Source: Chelatococcus sp. HY11
GTDB lineage: Bacteria; Pseudomonadota; Alphaproteobacteria; Rhizobiales; Beijerinckiaceae
Reading direction: 5' to 3'
NCBI RefSeq assembly: GCF_018398335.1
Contig: NZ_JAHBRX010000001.1
Coordinates: 4,270,001-4,334,000 of the forward strand
DNA length: 64,000 nt
Both the position numbers and the translations under genes were made by a program. Of this stretch, positions 49,638 to 57,865 are shown in pieces; the stretch's first letter is position 1; every line of letters begins with the position of its first letter. Under the pieces are notes generated by a model. It was not told the DNA's origin. It made no database searches and worked only from the letters and a program-made list of their open reading frames with translations.

Positions 49638-50780
49638 TCAGCCGATCAACTTGCTTTCAACATTCTGGAGTACCGCGCGATCCTCGTCCAGGGTTGAGAT
49701 CGCATAAGCGTATATTTGCATCGTCGTCGAGATATTGGCGTGCCCTAGCATTCTCTGCAATGCTTTCACGTCCATTCCCTCGCGCGCCAGGAGCGCTGCC
49801 GCGGAATGGCGGAGCGCGTGCAGCCCAAATTTGCCCTTCGCGACCTTGATCGGGTTCCCGTCCTTGTCCTCTCCGTCGACATATCGAACGACACGCGCGA
49901 GGACCTGTACGGGGCCTATCACGCGATTCGTCCAGTTGGCCAAGCTCTCTACCTTGCCCGCGCCGGTCGGGAAAACGAGATCGTCGTCCTTCTTGAAGGT
50001 GCTCCGCATCTTGTGCTCACGGAGCAAGGCGACAACCCCCGGCGTCAACGGGATGTCCCGAATTGCGGCAGCGGTCTTGGGAGCCCCTATAGCGTTGTAT
50101 CGGTCGGCACGCTGGCGAATGTGCATCGCTCCGGCCTTCAGATCCACATCTTGCCAGCGAAGGCCGCGCAGCTCCGAAGCTCGGGCGCCGCTGAATAGGG
50201 CCGTGAAGATGAGGGCCCTGTGCGCCTCTGGAGCCACCTTGAGAATCGCTTTCAGCTCCGCTTGCGTCGGCCACTGCTTGGCTTCCTGGCCGCGTCGGGT
50301 TGAAGAGAGCTTCACCTCGCGCACGGGATTATAAGCGATCAACCCGCGCCGGGCGGCTTCGCTCACAATTGCTCCCAAGCTCGCGAGGATCTTCTTTTGC
50401 AGGGCAAGCGATCGGCCTTCGCGGAGGTTGTCGGCAAAGGAGTGCACCCCGGGGATTGTGAGCTTCGCGAGCTTGGTGCCACCGATCAGCGGCTTTATGT
50501 GAAGGTCAACGTGCTGCCGGTATTGTGCGGTTGTGGATGCCTCCAGGCCTTTCCGTTCGGCACGCTCAAGCCAGAGATCAGCTACCTCGCTGATCGTCAG
50601 GGAATCGCTTTCCGCGACGTGTAGCCCGAGTTGTACCTCCCGCTTTGCCTTCGTGAGCCAGGCGTCGGCGTCCTTTCGGCGATCGAACTGCTTCGCTCGC
50701 CTCTTGCCGCCAACGTCTCGGTAGTCTGCCAGCCAGCGGATTTCACCGCTGGGCAGGGTTCGCTTTCGGATTGTTGCCAT
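49638..50780 (-). CDS. int: Tyrosine recombinase (integrase of element B)
   Basis: The 380-residue protein has an N-terminal Arm-binding-type region, a SAM-like core-binding domain and a catalytic domain with Arg200 (SGARASELRGL), Lys235 (PKTAAAIRDIPL), His321-x-x-Arg324 (HALRH), His347 (LGHANI) and Tyr357 (MQIYAY). All expected residues are present. Its stop lies 60 bp from the tRNA fragment, the expected int-att order. Confidence 0.94.
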   Translation of the reverse strand: MATIRKRTLPSGEIRWLADYRDVGGKRRAKQFDRRKDADAWLTKAKREVQLGLHVAESDSLTISEVADLWLERAERKGLEASTTAQYRQHVDLHIKPLIGGTKLAKLTIPGVHSFADNLREGRSLALQKKILASLGAIVSEAARRGLIAYNPVREVKLSSTRRGQEAKQWPTQAELKAILKVAPEAHRALIFTALFSGARASELRGLRWQDVDLKAGAMHIRQRADRYNAIGAPKTAAAIRDIPLTPGVVALLREHKMRSTFKKDDDLVFPTGAGKVESLANWTNRVIGPVQVLARVVRYVDGEDKDGNPIKVAKGKFGLHALRHSAAALLAREGMDVKALQRMLGHANISTTMQIYAYAISTLDEDRAVLQNVESKLIG

Positions 50781-50863
50781 CGTACCCCCTTGAAAAATAT
50801 TGATGTGATGAGGGAGAAAGCAGGGTATCTAGATTTTATCGGGAACGATAGCAGAAAAAGCGC

Positions 50864-50894
50864 TTGACGTTCATCTGCGATGATTGCATATAAA
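50864..50894 (+). promoter_or_regulatory. Promoter of the element B plus-strand operon
   Basis: TTGACG (50864-50869) and TATAAA (50889-50894, 19-bp spacer) or CATATA (50887-50892, 17-bp spacer) precede an AAAGGA and the ATG at 50908. It lies in the divergent region between int and the first plus-strand gene. Confidence 0.5.
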
Positions 50895-50907
50895 AAGGAC
50901 CGAAGCG

Positions 50908-51600
50908 ATGGCACTCCTAACCGAACTTGTGAAGGCGATCGCAACGGTTGAGGGAATTGAAGAATCGTTCGTAACTGGCGTGGCCCGCTACCTTCGGGAG
51001 GCAGGGCTTATTAGCCAGGCTGGGCGCGGGCGTGGCGCGGCTAAGATGACCTATGCTGATGCCACGGCTTTACTTATTGGGGTGAATGCAACCTCAATGG
51101 CTAAGGATGCAGAGAATGTGGTTTCTGCATTTCGATCGCTTACTCGCACTTCCGAGAGTAATATTAAATCGGGCAATATCAGTATCAGCTCTTCCATCCC
51201 ATTAAACGCGTCTTTTAGCAGTGCTCTTGAGCGTTTACTGATGATGGCGACGCCAAAGGCCGGCGATCCATTCCATTTTAATGAGCTTCAGCAGCAAATG
51301 AACAGCTCTTCTGAATGGCAAGGTGTGCCTACTTATGATGAAGTTGTCGAAATCACAGACAGGACATCGCTCATTGAAGTGGAATTCGAGCGACCTATAG
51401 CTAAGGCGTCGATTTGGCACTTGGCACGGGAAAGCGGCCATAGCGATCTCAATGAATATCGGCGTGGTTACGTCGTGAAGGATAAGCTTATTTTTGAATG
51501 TGCACGAAGCGACATTCAATTACACCGATCTGACCGCAGAGATACGTCATCATTTACGAACAAGACTATCTTTGCTGTCGTAGCAGCCCTGCTGAAATAA
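50908..51600 (+). CDS. Unknown protein, first plus-strand gene of element B
   Basis: The 230-residue protein starts MALLTELVKAIATVEGIEES. It has helical N-terminal segments (VARYLREAGLISQAGRGRGA) that resemble a DNA-binding domain and a beta-rich C-terminal half. No family recognised. Base composition is less GC-rich than that of its neighbours, consistent with recent transfer. Divergent from int. Confidence 0.6.
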   Translation: MALLTELVKAIATVEGIEESFVTGVARYLREAGLISQAGRGRGAAKMTYADATALLIGVNATSMAKDAENVVSAFRSLTRTSESNIKSGNISISSSIPLNASFSSALERLLMMATPKAGDPFHFNELQQQMNSSSEWQGVPTYDEVVEITDRTSLIEVEFERPIAKASIWHLARESGHSDLNEYRRGYVVKDKLIFECARSDIQLHRSDRRDTSSFTNKTIFAVVAALLK

Positions 51601-51615
51601 GCCATAGGTGAAGTA

Positions 51616-51873
51616 ATGGAACATGACACACCGCGCCGCGATGGTGCGAACGGCGGAGCTTTGCCCGCGCTGAGCGATGACCTGCTCAACGGTGCCAAGG
51701 CAATCGCACAATTCATGTACGGGGAAGCGACGATCACGGCACAGAGGCGTGTCTATCACGCGGCTGAACACCTTGGAATGCCGACGTTTCGTATCGGAAA
51801 GACGATCTGCTCACGCCGCTCGACAATCCTCCGGTGGATCGAAGAGCAAGAACGCCGGTCGTCGGCGGCATGA
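51616..51873 (+). CDS. Small HTH DNA-binding protein
   Basis: The 85-residue protein has a MerR/AlpA-like HTH: LLNGAKAIAQFMYG, YHAAEHLGMPTFRIG, CSRRSTILRWIEEQ. Such proteins act as excisionases or activators in integrative elements. It lies directly upstream of the initiator-like gene. Confidence 0.7.
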   Translation: MEHDTPRRDGANGGALPALSDDLLNGAKAIAQFMYGEATITAQRRVYHAAEHLGMPTFRIGKTICSRRSTILRWIEEQERRSSAA

Positions 51874-51880
51874 GGCTCAT

Positions 51881-52699
51881 GTGGCCGATGATCCGTCCTC
51901 GACGGCCTCTTTCACGAGCTGGAAGCTCGATATCCTGAACGGAATGGCATGCGATGACCGGATCACGGCCGTTCAATTCCGTATAGCATTCCGGGTAATG
52001 CAGGCCATCAACTCCGAAACCCGCATCGGGATCATCGGAGACGATACGATCCGGGATGAAGTTCCGGGGTGCAAGAGCCGCTTCACCTGCAACGAGACCC
52101 GCAAGCAATTGTCGCTTCTCGGCTGGTGGACCGTAGAGCCAGGACGCGGCGGAAAAGCCTCCCGATACCGCTTCAGCGATGCGCCGATAAACGCCATCCT
52201 GGACCGTCTTATAGAGGCACGCGACAAACGAATGGAGGGGCGTAAGGCTCGTCGACTGGCCCCCCAGATGAGAAAAGACGCGGTCCCATTACCACGTCCC
52301 AAGCGATCAGTAGACGTGGTTGTAGAACCACGTCCTAACAGAAGAGACGTGGTCCTAGAACCACGTAAGCCGAGGGGGGATGTGGTTGTAGAACCACCTT
52401 GCAACGTGGTCCTAGAACCACGTGTACACCTTATAGGTACACCTTCACTTTCAGAGCTACCAGTGGAGAATAGAGCTATGGCGCACGCACGCGCGAGGAC
52501 GATTACGCCACTCCCTCCTCAAGGCAACGACGCGGGCCAGCAGCTCGCGCTTCTCGCAGGAGATGGCAGCTTCAATCGTGGCATGGACCTTTGCATGAAG
52601 CTCACGAGCTTCCGGGCCTGGCGACAGCGACTGGCTGAGCAAGGGCTGACTGAGGATGAGGTTTCCGAATTCCTGCAGGAGATCGAGAGGGCGGCTTGA
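51881..52699 (+). CDS. Replication initiator-like protein with internal iterons
   Basis: The 272-residue protein starts at GTG 51881 (GAGG five bases upstream), giving MADDPSSTASFTSWKLDILN. It has a helical/winged N-terminal domain (AVQFRIAFRVMQAINSETRI, CNETRKQLSLLGWWTVEPG), then a repetitive middle (DVVVEPR, DVVLEPR, DVVVEPP, NVVLEPR) encoded by five palindromic iterons, and a C-terminal helical domain. The plan resembles lambda O: DNA-binding domain, in-gene origin, partner domain. Confidence 0.68.
   Translation: MADDPSSTASFTSWKLDILNGMACDDRITAVQFRIAFRVMQAINSETRIGIIGDDTIRDEVPGCKSRFTCNETRKQLSLLGWWTVEPGRGGKASRYRFSDAPINAILDRLIEARDKRMEGRKARRLAPQMRKDAVPLPRPKRSVDVVVEPRPNRRDVVLEPRKPRGDVVVEPPCNVVLEPRVHLIGTPSLSELPVENRAMAHARARTITPLPPQGNDAGQQLALLAGDGSFNRGMDLCMKLTSFRAWRQRLAEQGLTEDEVSEFLQEIERAA
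52277..52422. repeat. Five palindromic iterons, candidate origin of element B
   Basis: Consensus ACGTGGT-N6-ACCACGT at 52277-52296 (one mismatch), 52313-52332, 52346-52365, 52379-52398 (outer mismatches) and 52403-52422. The spacing of starts is 36, 33, 33 and 24 bp. The spacer alternates TGTAGA and CCTAGA. They lie inside the initiator-like gene. Confidence 0.72.
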
Positions 52700-53595
52700 T
52701 GGCGAACGTCCATACATTTCGAAAGTCGGATGTCCCGGGTAATGACGAGGCGATCAACCGGCAGGATATCGTCAGGAGCCTCCATGACGCTCTGAATGGA
52801 GCACTGCGAGGGATCGATCAAATACCGATCTTTATGCGCGAAGCGTTCAAGCACCGCGTCTGGGAATGTGACCGGATCTTCGCAGGCGGCACGAAGCAGC
52901 CACCTATCAGCTTCCATGAGTTCGTCCACCTTCCATATCCTGTTGGCCTCGAAAGCACCTATGACACCGTCCGCCGCTTCCTCGTGACCGACGCTGCAAC
53001 GCTGGCGTTGTGGGATAAGGCCGTGGCTGGGGTGCGGAAGCAAGGTGCCCGGACCGACCTCGTTGACAATGTACACGATGTCTCAACATCGCGCCCTGCC
53101 GGCAACTCCTCCCAATCCGCCATCCGCCGCCTCCGCAAAGCTTCCGAGTCCGGCGATGCCAAAGCGGTGGACCTTCTCGCCAAGGTCGAAGCTGGCGATG
53201 TGAAGCCAAACCGCGCTGCTATCGAGATGGGATGGCGGTCGAAGACAATCACCGTCGTCGATGACGCTGAGAAGATCCTGGACGAAGCGATCAAGCGGAT
53301 CGGCCGTGTTGGCTGCATTGAGAAAATCGCCACTGGCATGACCACTGCCGAGCGTGATGTTATTGGCGAGACACTCACCGTTAAGCTGGTCGAAGATCTC
53401 AAGAAAAAGCTGAAAGCGGCAAATGATGCGGTCGAGAAAGCCCGCGACAAGAGAAGTAAGATCGAAGGTGATCTCGCGGTCACTCAGCGGATGTTGGCAG
53501 ATGCCCGCGAGGATCGCGATAGATTTAGGAACGATCTTTCGGAGGCTCAGAGCAAAATCGCTTACCTAGAGCGCCTTCACCACGCCGGCCGGTAG
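52699..53595 (+). CDS. Unknown protein with C-terminal coiled coil
   Basis: The 298-residue protein starts MANVHTFRKSDVPGNDEAIN, coupled to the previous gene by TGATG. Residues 140-190 look like a ParB/HTH-like helical region (SAIRRLRKASESGDAKAVDL, AAIEMGWRSKTITVV). The last 90 residues form a coiled coil. It may be a replication or partition accessory protein. Confidence 0.55.
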   Translation: MANVHTFRKSDVPGNDEAINRQDIVRSLHDALNGALRGIDQIPIFMREAFKHRVWECDRIFAGGTKQPPISFHEFVHLPYPVGLESTYDTVRRFLVTDAATLALWDKAVAGVRKQGARTDLVDNVHDVSTSRPAGNSSQSAIRRLRKASESGDAKAVDLLAKVEAGDVKPNRAAIEMGWRSKTITVVDDAEKILDEAIKRIGRVGCIEKIATGMTTAERDVIGETLTVKLVEDLKKKLKAANDAVEKARDKRSKIEGDLAVTQRMLADAREDRDRFRNDLSEAQSKIAYLERLHHAGR

Positions 53596-53918
53596 TGGCG
53601 CTGTGGCAGTTCTTTCCGTGCCTCAGGGGCCTTCGGAGGCCTCCCACGTTTTGGGCGTGCTCTCAAGTTCTCCGGCGCTGAGAGCGTGCGAAGGTCGAGA
53701 AATTCCCCGTAACGGCTCACGAATTGCCTGACGCCTTCGGGGTCCCATGCGAGCTTGCCCATGGTCTTGATGGGCGCCGGTATGAGCCCGCGCTTCACAG
53801 CCAGGCGAAGCGACGCAGCGCACATCCCCGTTGCGATAGTGACGCGCCAAGTTGGCCAAACGACCGCTGTGGATAATTCATCGCTCTTTGCAGATGGTAG
53901 CATGTTTTCGCAATTCAT
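53577..53918 (-). CDS. HTH/AlpA-like DNA-binding protein
   Basis: About 113 residues. MCAASLRLAVKRGLIPAPIK followed by WDPEGVRQFVSRYGEFLDLR is a MerR/AlpA-like winged helix, and the tail is basic (RARPKRGRPPK). No clear Shine-Dalgarno; the start is uncertain. It overlaps the convergent upstream gene by 19 bases and points away from the head genes, so it could regulate them. Confidence 0.55.
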   Translation of the reverse strand: MNCENMLPSAKSDELSTAVVWPTWRVTIATGMCAASLRLAVKRGLIPAPIKTMGKLAWDPEGVRQFVSRYGEFLDLRTLSAPENLRARPKRGRPPKAPEARKELPQRHYRPAW

Positions 53919-54034
53919 CGCAGGTGGTATCAAATAATCGACAAGCGTAAATCAGGTGATGTCGGGCATATTTGCTTGACGAATGGAAAGATGGTACCGG
54001 ATTTATTCAGCGAATCAGGCTGGATTTAATTTCA

Positions 54035-55234
54035 GTGAAATGGTTTTGGCAGAAAAATAGACCGAACGAGCAGCGATCGCTTGCGACGCCGTCTCCTTTG
54101 CTGCTCGAAATATTCGGCTCCAAGCCGACCGCCGCAGGAGTGTCCGTCTCTGCCACGACAGCCTTGCGCAGCCCGACCACGCTCGCGGCCTGCCGTGCTA
54201 TTTCTGAATCGGTCGGATCTCTGCCATTTCACCTATTCCGTCGCGGCAACAGCGGAGCCCGAGAGCGAGACACGGATCATCCTGCTGCCGCGCTTCTGGC
54301 TGGCGATTGGTGCCCGTGGGCCGGCGGCGTTGAGACGCGCACCGCGCTCCAGCTCGACGGGCTTCTCCATGGCGCAGGCTATGCGCTTGTCATCCGCGTG
54401 AATGGACAGCCACGCGAGCTTCACCGGCTCATCCCTACCAGCGTGACCCGAGACACCACAGGGCCGGAGCCGCGCTTCCGCGTGCAGGACGGCAGCGTAG
54501 AGAAAATCTACCGTTGGCAGGATATCCTCTACCTGCCGACCCCTGGCAGCGCCGATGGCCGGCTCGTTTGCCTGATCGATCTCTGTCGCGAGGCCATCGC
54601 GCTTGATCTGGTGATGGCGGAACACCAAGCGCGCATCTTTGCGAACGGTGGCAGGCCGTCAGGTATTCTGAGCTTGCCCGGCAGTCTCGCCGGGGCTGCT
54701 GTTGAGCGCATTAGAAAGTCCTGGAAAAAGGCCTTCGGCGGGGAGCGTAGCGGCGACACAGCGGTTCTAGAGGCTGGGATCGACTTTAAGCCGCTCACAT
54801 TCAGCAGCGTCGATCTCCAGTTCATTGATCTGCGCCGGCTAGCCGTTCAAGAGATCGCCCGCGCCTTCAAGGTGCCGGGCACCCTGATTGGCGATCTCGA
54901 CCGCGCGACCTGGCGCAACGTCGAAGAGCTGATGCGCCAGTACATTCAGACCTGCCTGATGCCTTGGACAGAGATTTGGCAGTCGGCCTTGGAGCGCGCG
55001 CTTCTGACGCAGGAAGAACGCAGCGAGCTCTTCGTCGAGGCCGTCTTTGACGACATGTTGCGCGGCGACCTTGCAGCCCGCTTTACGGCCTATCGGCAGG
55101 CCAGCGGCGGGAGCTGGCTGACGCCGAACGAAATTCGCAGCTTCGACAATCGCCCGCCTATCGCTGGCGGCGATGAACTGATCCGGCAAGCCGGACAGGG
55201 CGGCGCGACCGAGCCGGAAGGAGCCGCAGCATGA
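54035..55234 (+). CDS. Portal protein of element B, HK97 family
   Basis: About 399 residues from GTG 54035 (MKWFWQKNRPNEQRS). Family segments: TTLAACRAISESVGSLPFHL, LLHGAGYALVIRVNGQPREL, IFANGGRPSGILSLPG and RRLAVQEIARAFKVPGTLIG. Distinct from the element A portal. It heads the head module. Confidence 0.9.
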   Translation: MKWFWQKNRPNEQRSLATPSPLLLEIFGSKPTAAGVSVSATTALRSPTTLAACRAISESVGSLPFHLFRRGNSGARERDTDHPAAALLAGDWCPWAGGVETRTALQLDGLLHGAGYALVIRVNGQPRELHRLIPTSVTRDTTGPEPRFRVQDGSVEKIYRWQDILYLPTPGSADGRLVCLIDLCREAIALDLVMAEHQARIFANGGRPSGILSLPGSLAGAAVERIRKSWKKAFGGERSGDTAVLEAGIDFKPLTFSSVDLQFIDLRRLAVQEIARAFKVPGTLIGDLDRATWRNVEELMRQYIQTCLMPWTEIWQSALERALLTQEERSELFVEAVFDDMLRGDLAARFTAYRQASGGSWLTPNEIRSFDNRPPIAGGDELIRQAGQGGATEPEGAAA

Positions 55235-55776
55235 CACGCGAAACCCCTGACTTGTTAGCATCGGAGGTTCGCTTCGCTGTCGACGAGGCCGCGGGCACGC
55301 TTGAAGGCTATGCGGTCGTGTGGGACGATCATGTTCCGACTTTCAACGAAACCGTGCGGCGGGGTGCCTTCAGTCGCTCCCTTGTCGAGCACGGCCGGGC
55401 CGGCACCCGGCCGGTCATGTTGTGGGCGCACAATCCCCGCGAAATCGTCGGCGTGTGGACATCGGTCTCCGAAGACGAACGCGGCCTGAAGGTCGTGGGC
55501 CGGCTGATCACCGAGACGAGCCGCGGCGCGGAGGCGCGGGCCCTGCTGCTGGCTGGCGGTCTGTCCGGCCTCTCGATCGGCTTCTCTGTCCGCAAGGCTG
55601 AGCGCGACACACGAGGCGTCCGCGTCATCACGGATGCGGACCTCGCAGAGATCTCCCTCGTTGCTTTCCCCGCCTCGCCACGAGCGCGGGTCGTGTCCGT
55701 GCGAAGCGCGGGCGCAGCGGCCTTGACCGAGGCGGCCCGCCGCGCCGCACTTTCCATCAGGGGAACGACACGATGA
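55231..55776 (+). CDS. HK97-type prohead protease of element B
   Basis: The 181-residue protein has GTLEGYAVVWDDHVPTFNET, RRGAFSRSLVEHGRAGTRPV, LWAHNPREIVGVW (His), GGLSGLSIGFSV (Ser) and LAEISLVAFPASPRARV. Overlaps the portal by four bases and the capsid by four bases. Confidence 0.9.
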   Translation: MTRETPDLLASEVRFAVDEAAGTLEGYAVVWDDHVPTFNETVRRGAFSRSLVEHGRAGTRPVMLWAHNPREIVGVWTSVSEDERGLKVVGRLITETSRGAEARALLLAGGLSGLSIGFSVRKAERDTRGVRVITDADLAEISLVAFPASPRARVVSVRSAGAAALTEAARRAALSIRGTTR

Positions 55777-56948
55777 AGCATATGCTTCCTCTTGAACTGC
55801 GATCGGCTGATCCGATCGAAACGCGCAACGAAGGCGGCGATGACATCGCTGCTGCCGTCCAGGCTGTCGATGAGCTCCGGTCCGCTGTCGACCAGCACCG
55901 GACCACCACGGACCAGCGCATCACGACCGAGTTGCGCAGCATCACCGAGCGGCTGGACGCGATCGACCTGCGCACCCAGCGCCCGGGCGGTGGCACCGCG
56001 ACGACGGACGCCGCGGCCGCAGAGGTCCGGGAGGCCTTCGGAACCTATATCCGCCTTGGCAACCAGACCCCTGCCGAGGAGCTGCGCGCGCTCACTGTTT
56101 CGTCAGATCCGCAGGCCGGCTATCTGGCGCCGCCGGAGACGGTGAACGAGTTCATCCGTGACCTCGTGGAGTTCTCACCGATCCGTTCTGTGGCCTCGGT
56201 GCGCACCACCTCAGCACCCTCAGTCCGATATCCGCGCCGCGCCTCGATCACGTCAGCCCAATGGGAAGACGAATTGGAGGAGAGCGAGGAATCGACGGTC
56301 GGCTTCGGCATGCTGGAAGTGCCGGCCCACAAGCTCACAACCCACATTGATATCTCGAATGAGTTGCTGAGCGATAGCGCAGGGCAGGCTGAAGCGGAAG
56401 TGCGCCTCGCCCTTGCGGAGGATTTCGGCAGGGCGGAAGCACAGGCCTACGTCAACGGCAGCGGCTCCAAGCAGCCCGAAGGCCTGATGACGAATGCTGA
56501 GATCCAGCACACGGTGAACGGCAGCGCGACGGCAGTCAGCCCGGACAAGCTGATTGAACCGCTCTACGCGCTTCCGCCCTCCTATCGTAATGCACCTGGC
56601 GCCCGATGGGCGATGAACGGCAATACGCTTGCGGCTGTTCGCCAGCTTAGGGACGGCGCCGGCCTTTACCTCTGGCAGCCGAGTTACCAGGCGGGCCAGC
56701 CCGAAATGCTGCTCGGCAAGCCGGTGCTCGAAATGGTCGACCTGCCCGACATTGGCGCCGGCAAGTTTCCGATCATCTTTGGCGACTTCAGCGCGTACCG
56801 CATCATCGACCGGCTGAGCCTGTCGGTTCTGTCGGACCCCTACACGCAAGCGCGCCGGGGCGTCACGCGCATCCATGCGACGCGGCGCACGGGAGGCCGC
56901 GTGCTCCAGGCGGCGCGCTTCCGCAAGCTCAAGACGGCCACGAGCTGA
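55773..56948 (+). CDS. Major capsid protein of element B, HK97 fold
   Basis: The 391-residue protein has a coiled-coil delta domain (residues 30-75: VQAVDELRSAVDQHRTTTDQ), then a core beginning after AEELRALTVSSDPQAGYLAP. The typical TTHIDISNELLSDSAGQAEA, LAEDFGRAEAQAYVNGSGSK and a C-terminal FRIIDRLSLSVL-like end are visible. Confidence 0.92.
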   Translation: MKHMLPLELRSADPIETRNEGGDDIAAAVQAVDELRSAVDQHRTTTDQRITTELRSITERLDAIDLRTQRPGGGTATTDAAAAEVREAFGTYIRLGNQTPAEELRALTVSSDPQAGYLAPPETVNEFIRDLVEFSPIRSVASVRTTSAPSVRYPRRASITSAQWEDELEESEESTVGFGMLEVPAHKLTTHIDISNELLSDSAGQAEAEVRLALAEDFGRAEAQAYVNGSGSKQPEGLMTNAEIQHTVNGSATAVSPDKLIEPLYALPPSYRNAPGARWAMNGNTLAAVRQLRDGAGLYLWQPSYQAGQPEMLLGKPVLEMVDLPDIGAGKFPIIFGDFSAYRIIDRLSLSVLSDPYTQARRGVTRIHATRRTGGRVLQAARFRKLKTATS

Positions 56949-56976
56949 GCCCCAGCACAGAAAGGACACCACGACA

Positions 56977-57396
56977 ATGATGCGCGATCTTGCATCGAAT
57001 ATCGCTGTGCGGCCGGTCATCGTGCCAGCAGCCAACGCCGACCTCGGCAGCACGCCGTTGGTCGGAACCGTCATCGATGGGCTGGGCTTCAATAGCCTGG
57101 TCTACGCCATCGTCCTCGGCACTCTGTCGGACGCTGACGCCAGCTATACCGTCGCGATCGAAGAATCAGACGCCGCCGGCACCGGCTTCACGGCGGTTGA
57201 CGACAAGTATTTGACCGGGACCGAGGCGGTGGCCGGCTTCGACTTCACCGACGATGGCGAAACCCGGAAGCTCGGATACCGAGGTTCCAAGCGCTACACG
57301 CGCCTCACCATCACGCCGACCGGCGCCGACAGCGGCAACAGCCCGATTGCGGCCATTGCGATCCTCGGCAACCCTGCTGTCGCTCCTGTCACCTGA
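56977..57396 (+). CDS. Putative capsid-associated / decoration protein
   Basis: The 139-residue protein starts MMRDLASNIAVRPVIVPAAN and is beta-rich (LGFNSLVYAIVLGTLSDADA, RYTRLTITPTGADSGN). Small proteins of this kind follow capsid genes in several HK97-type phages. Role inferred from place. Confidence 0.6.
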   Translation: MMRDLASNIAVRPVIVPAANADLGSTPLVGTVIDGLGFNSLVYAIVLGTLSDADASYTVAIEESDAAGTGFTAVDDKYLTGTEAVAGFDFTDDGETRKLGYRGSKRYTRLTITPTGADSGNSPIAAIAILGNPAVAPVT

Positions 57397-57520
57397 TCAG
57401 CCTGCGCTCCCATGAGGGCGGGCCGGGGCGTCCAATAACGATAGGCGGGATCGGCGCGCGGGCAAAGTTCTTGAGCCGTCAATCTCACCATCCCCGGCAA
57501 TTGATTTCAGTGGTGGAGCC

Positions 57521-57865
57521 ATGAAGCGCACGCCGAAAATCTGTTCATGCGGCCGTCTCCTCGCACCTGGCGCGGTGTGCCAGTGCCGGGCCGCGCGGAA
57601 GCGTGACGCGGATGCACGGCGGCCGAATGCGCGGCAGCGCGGCTATGACGGCGAATGGCAGGCGGTGCGCGCTCTGTTCCTTGCTGCTCATCCCATGTGC
57701 TGCCAGCCCGGCTGCACGGCGCGGGCGACCGAGGTTGATCACGTCATCAGCGTGCGGCAGCGACCTGACTTGAGGCTTTCATGGTCGAACCTGAGGCCGT
57801 TCTGCAAGCCGCATCATTCCGCTCGCACTGCCCGTGAGCAAGCTTTCGGGCGAGGAACACGATAA
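57521..57865 (+). CDS. HNH endonuclease of element B
   Basis: The 114-residue protein has an N-terminal Cys cluster (CSCGRLL, CQCRAARK), then PMCCQPGCTARATEVDHVIS and NLRPFCKPHHSARTAREQ, the HNH pattern with paired His. The stop overlaps the tape-measure-like ATG (TAATG). Confidence 0.88.
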   Translation: MKRTPKICSCGRLLAPGAVCQCRAARKRDADARRPNARQRGYDGEWQAVRALFLAAHPMCCQPGCTARATEVDHVISVRQRPDLRLSWSNLRPFCKPHHSARTAREQAFGRGTR

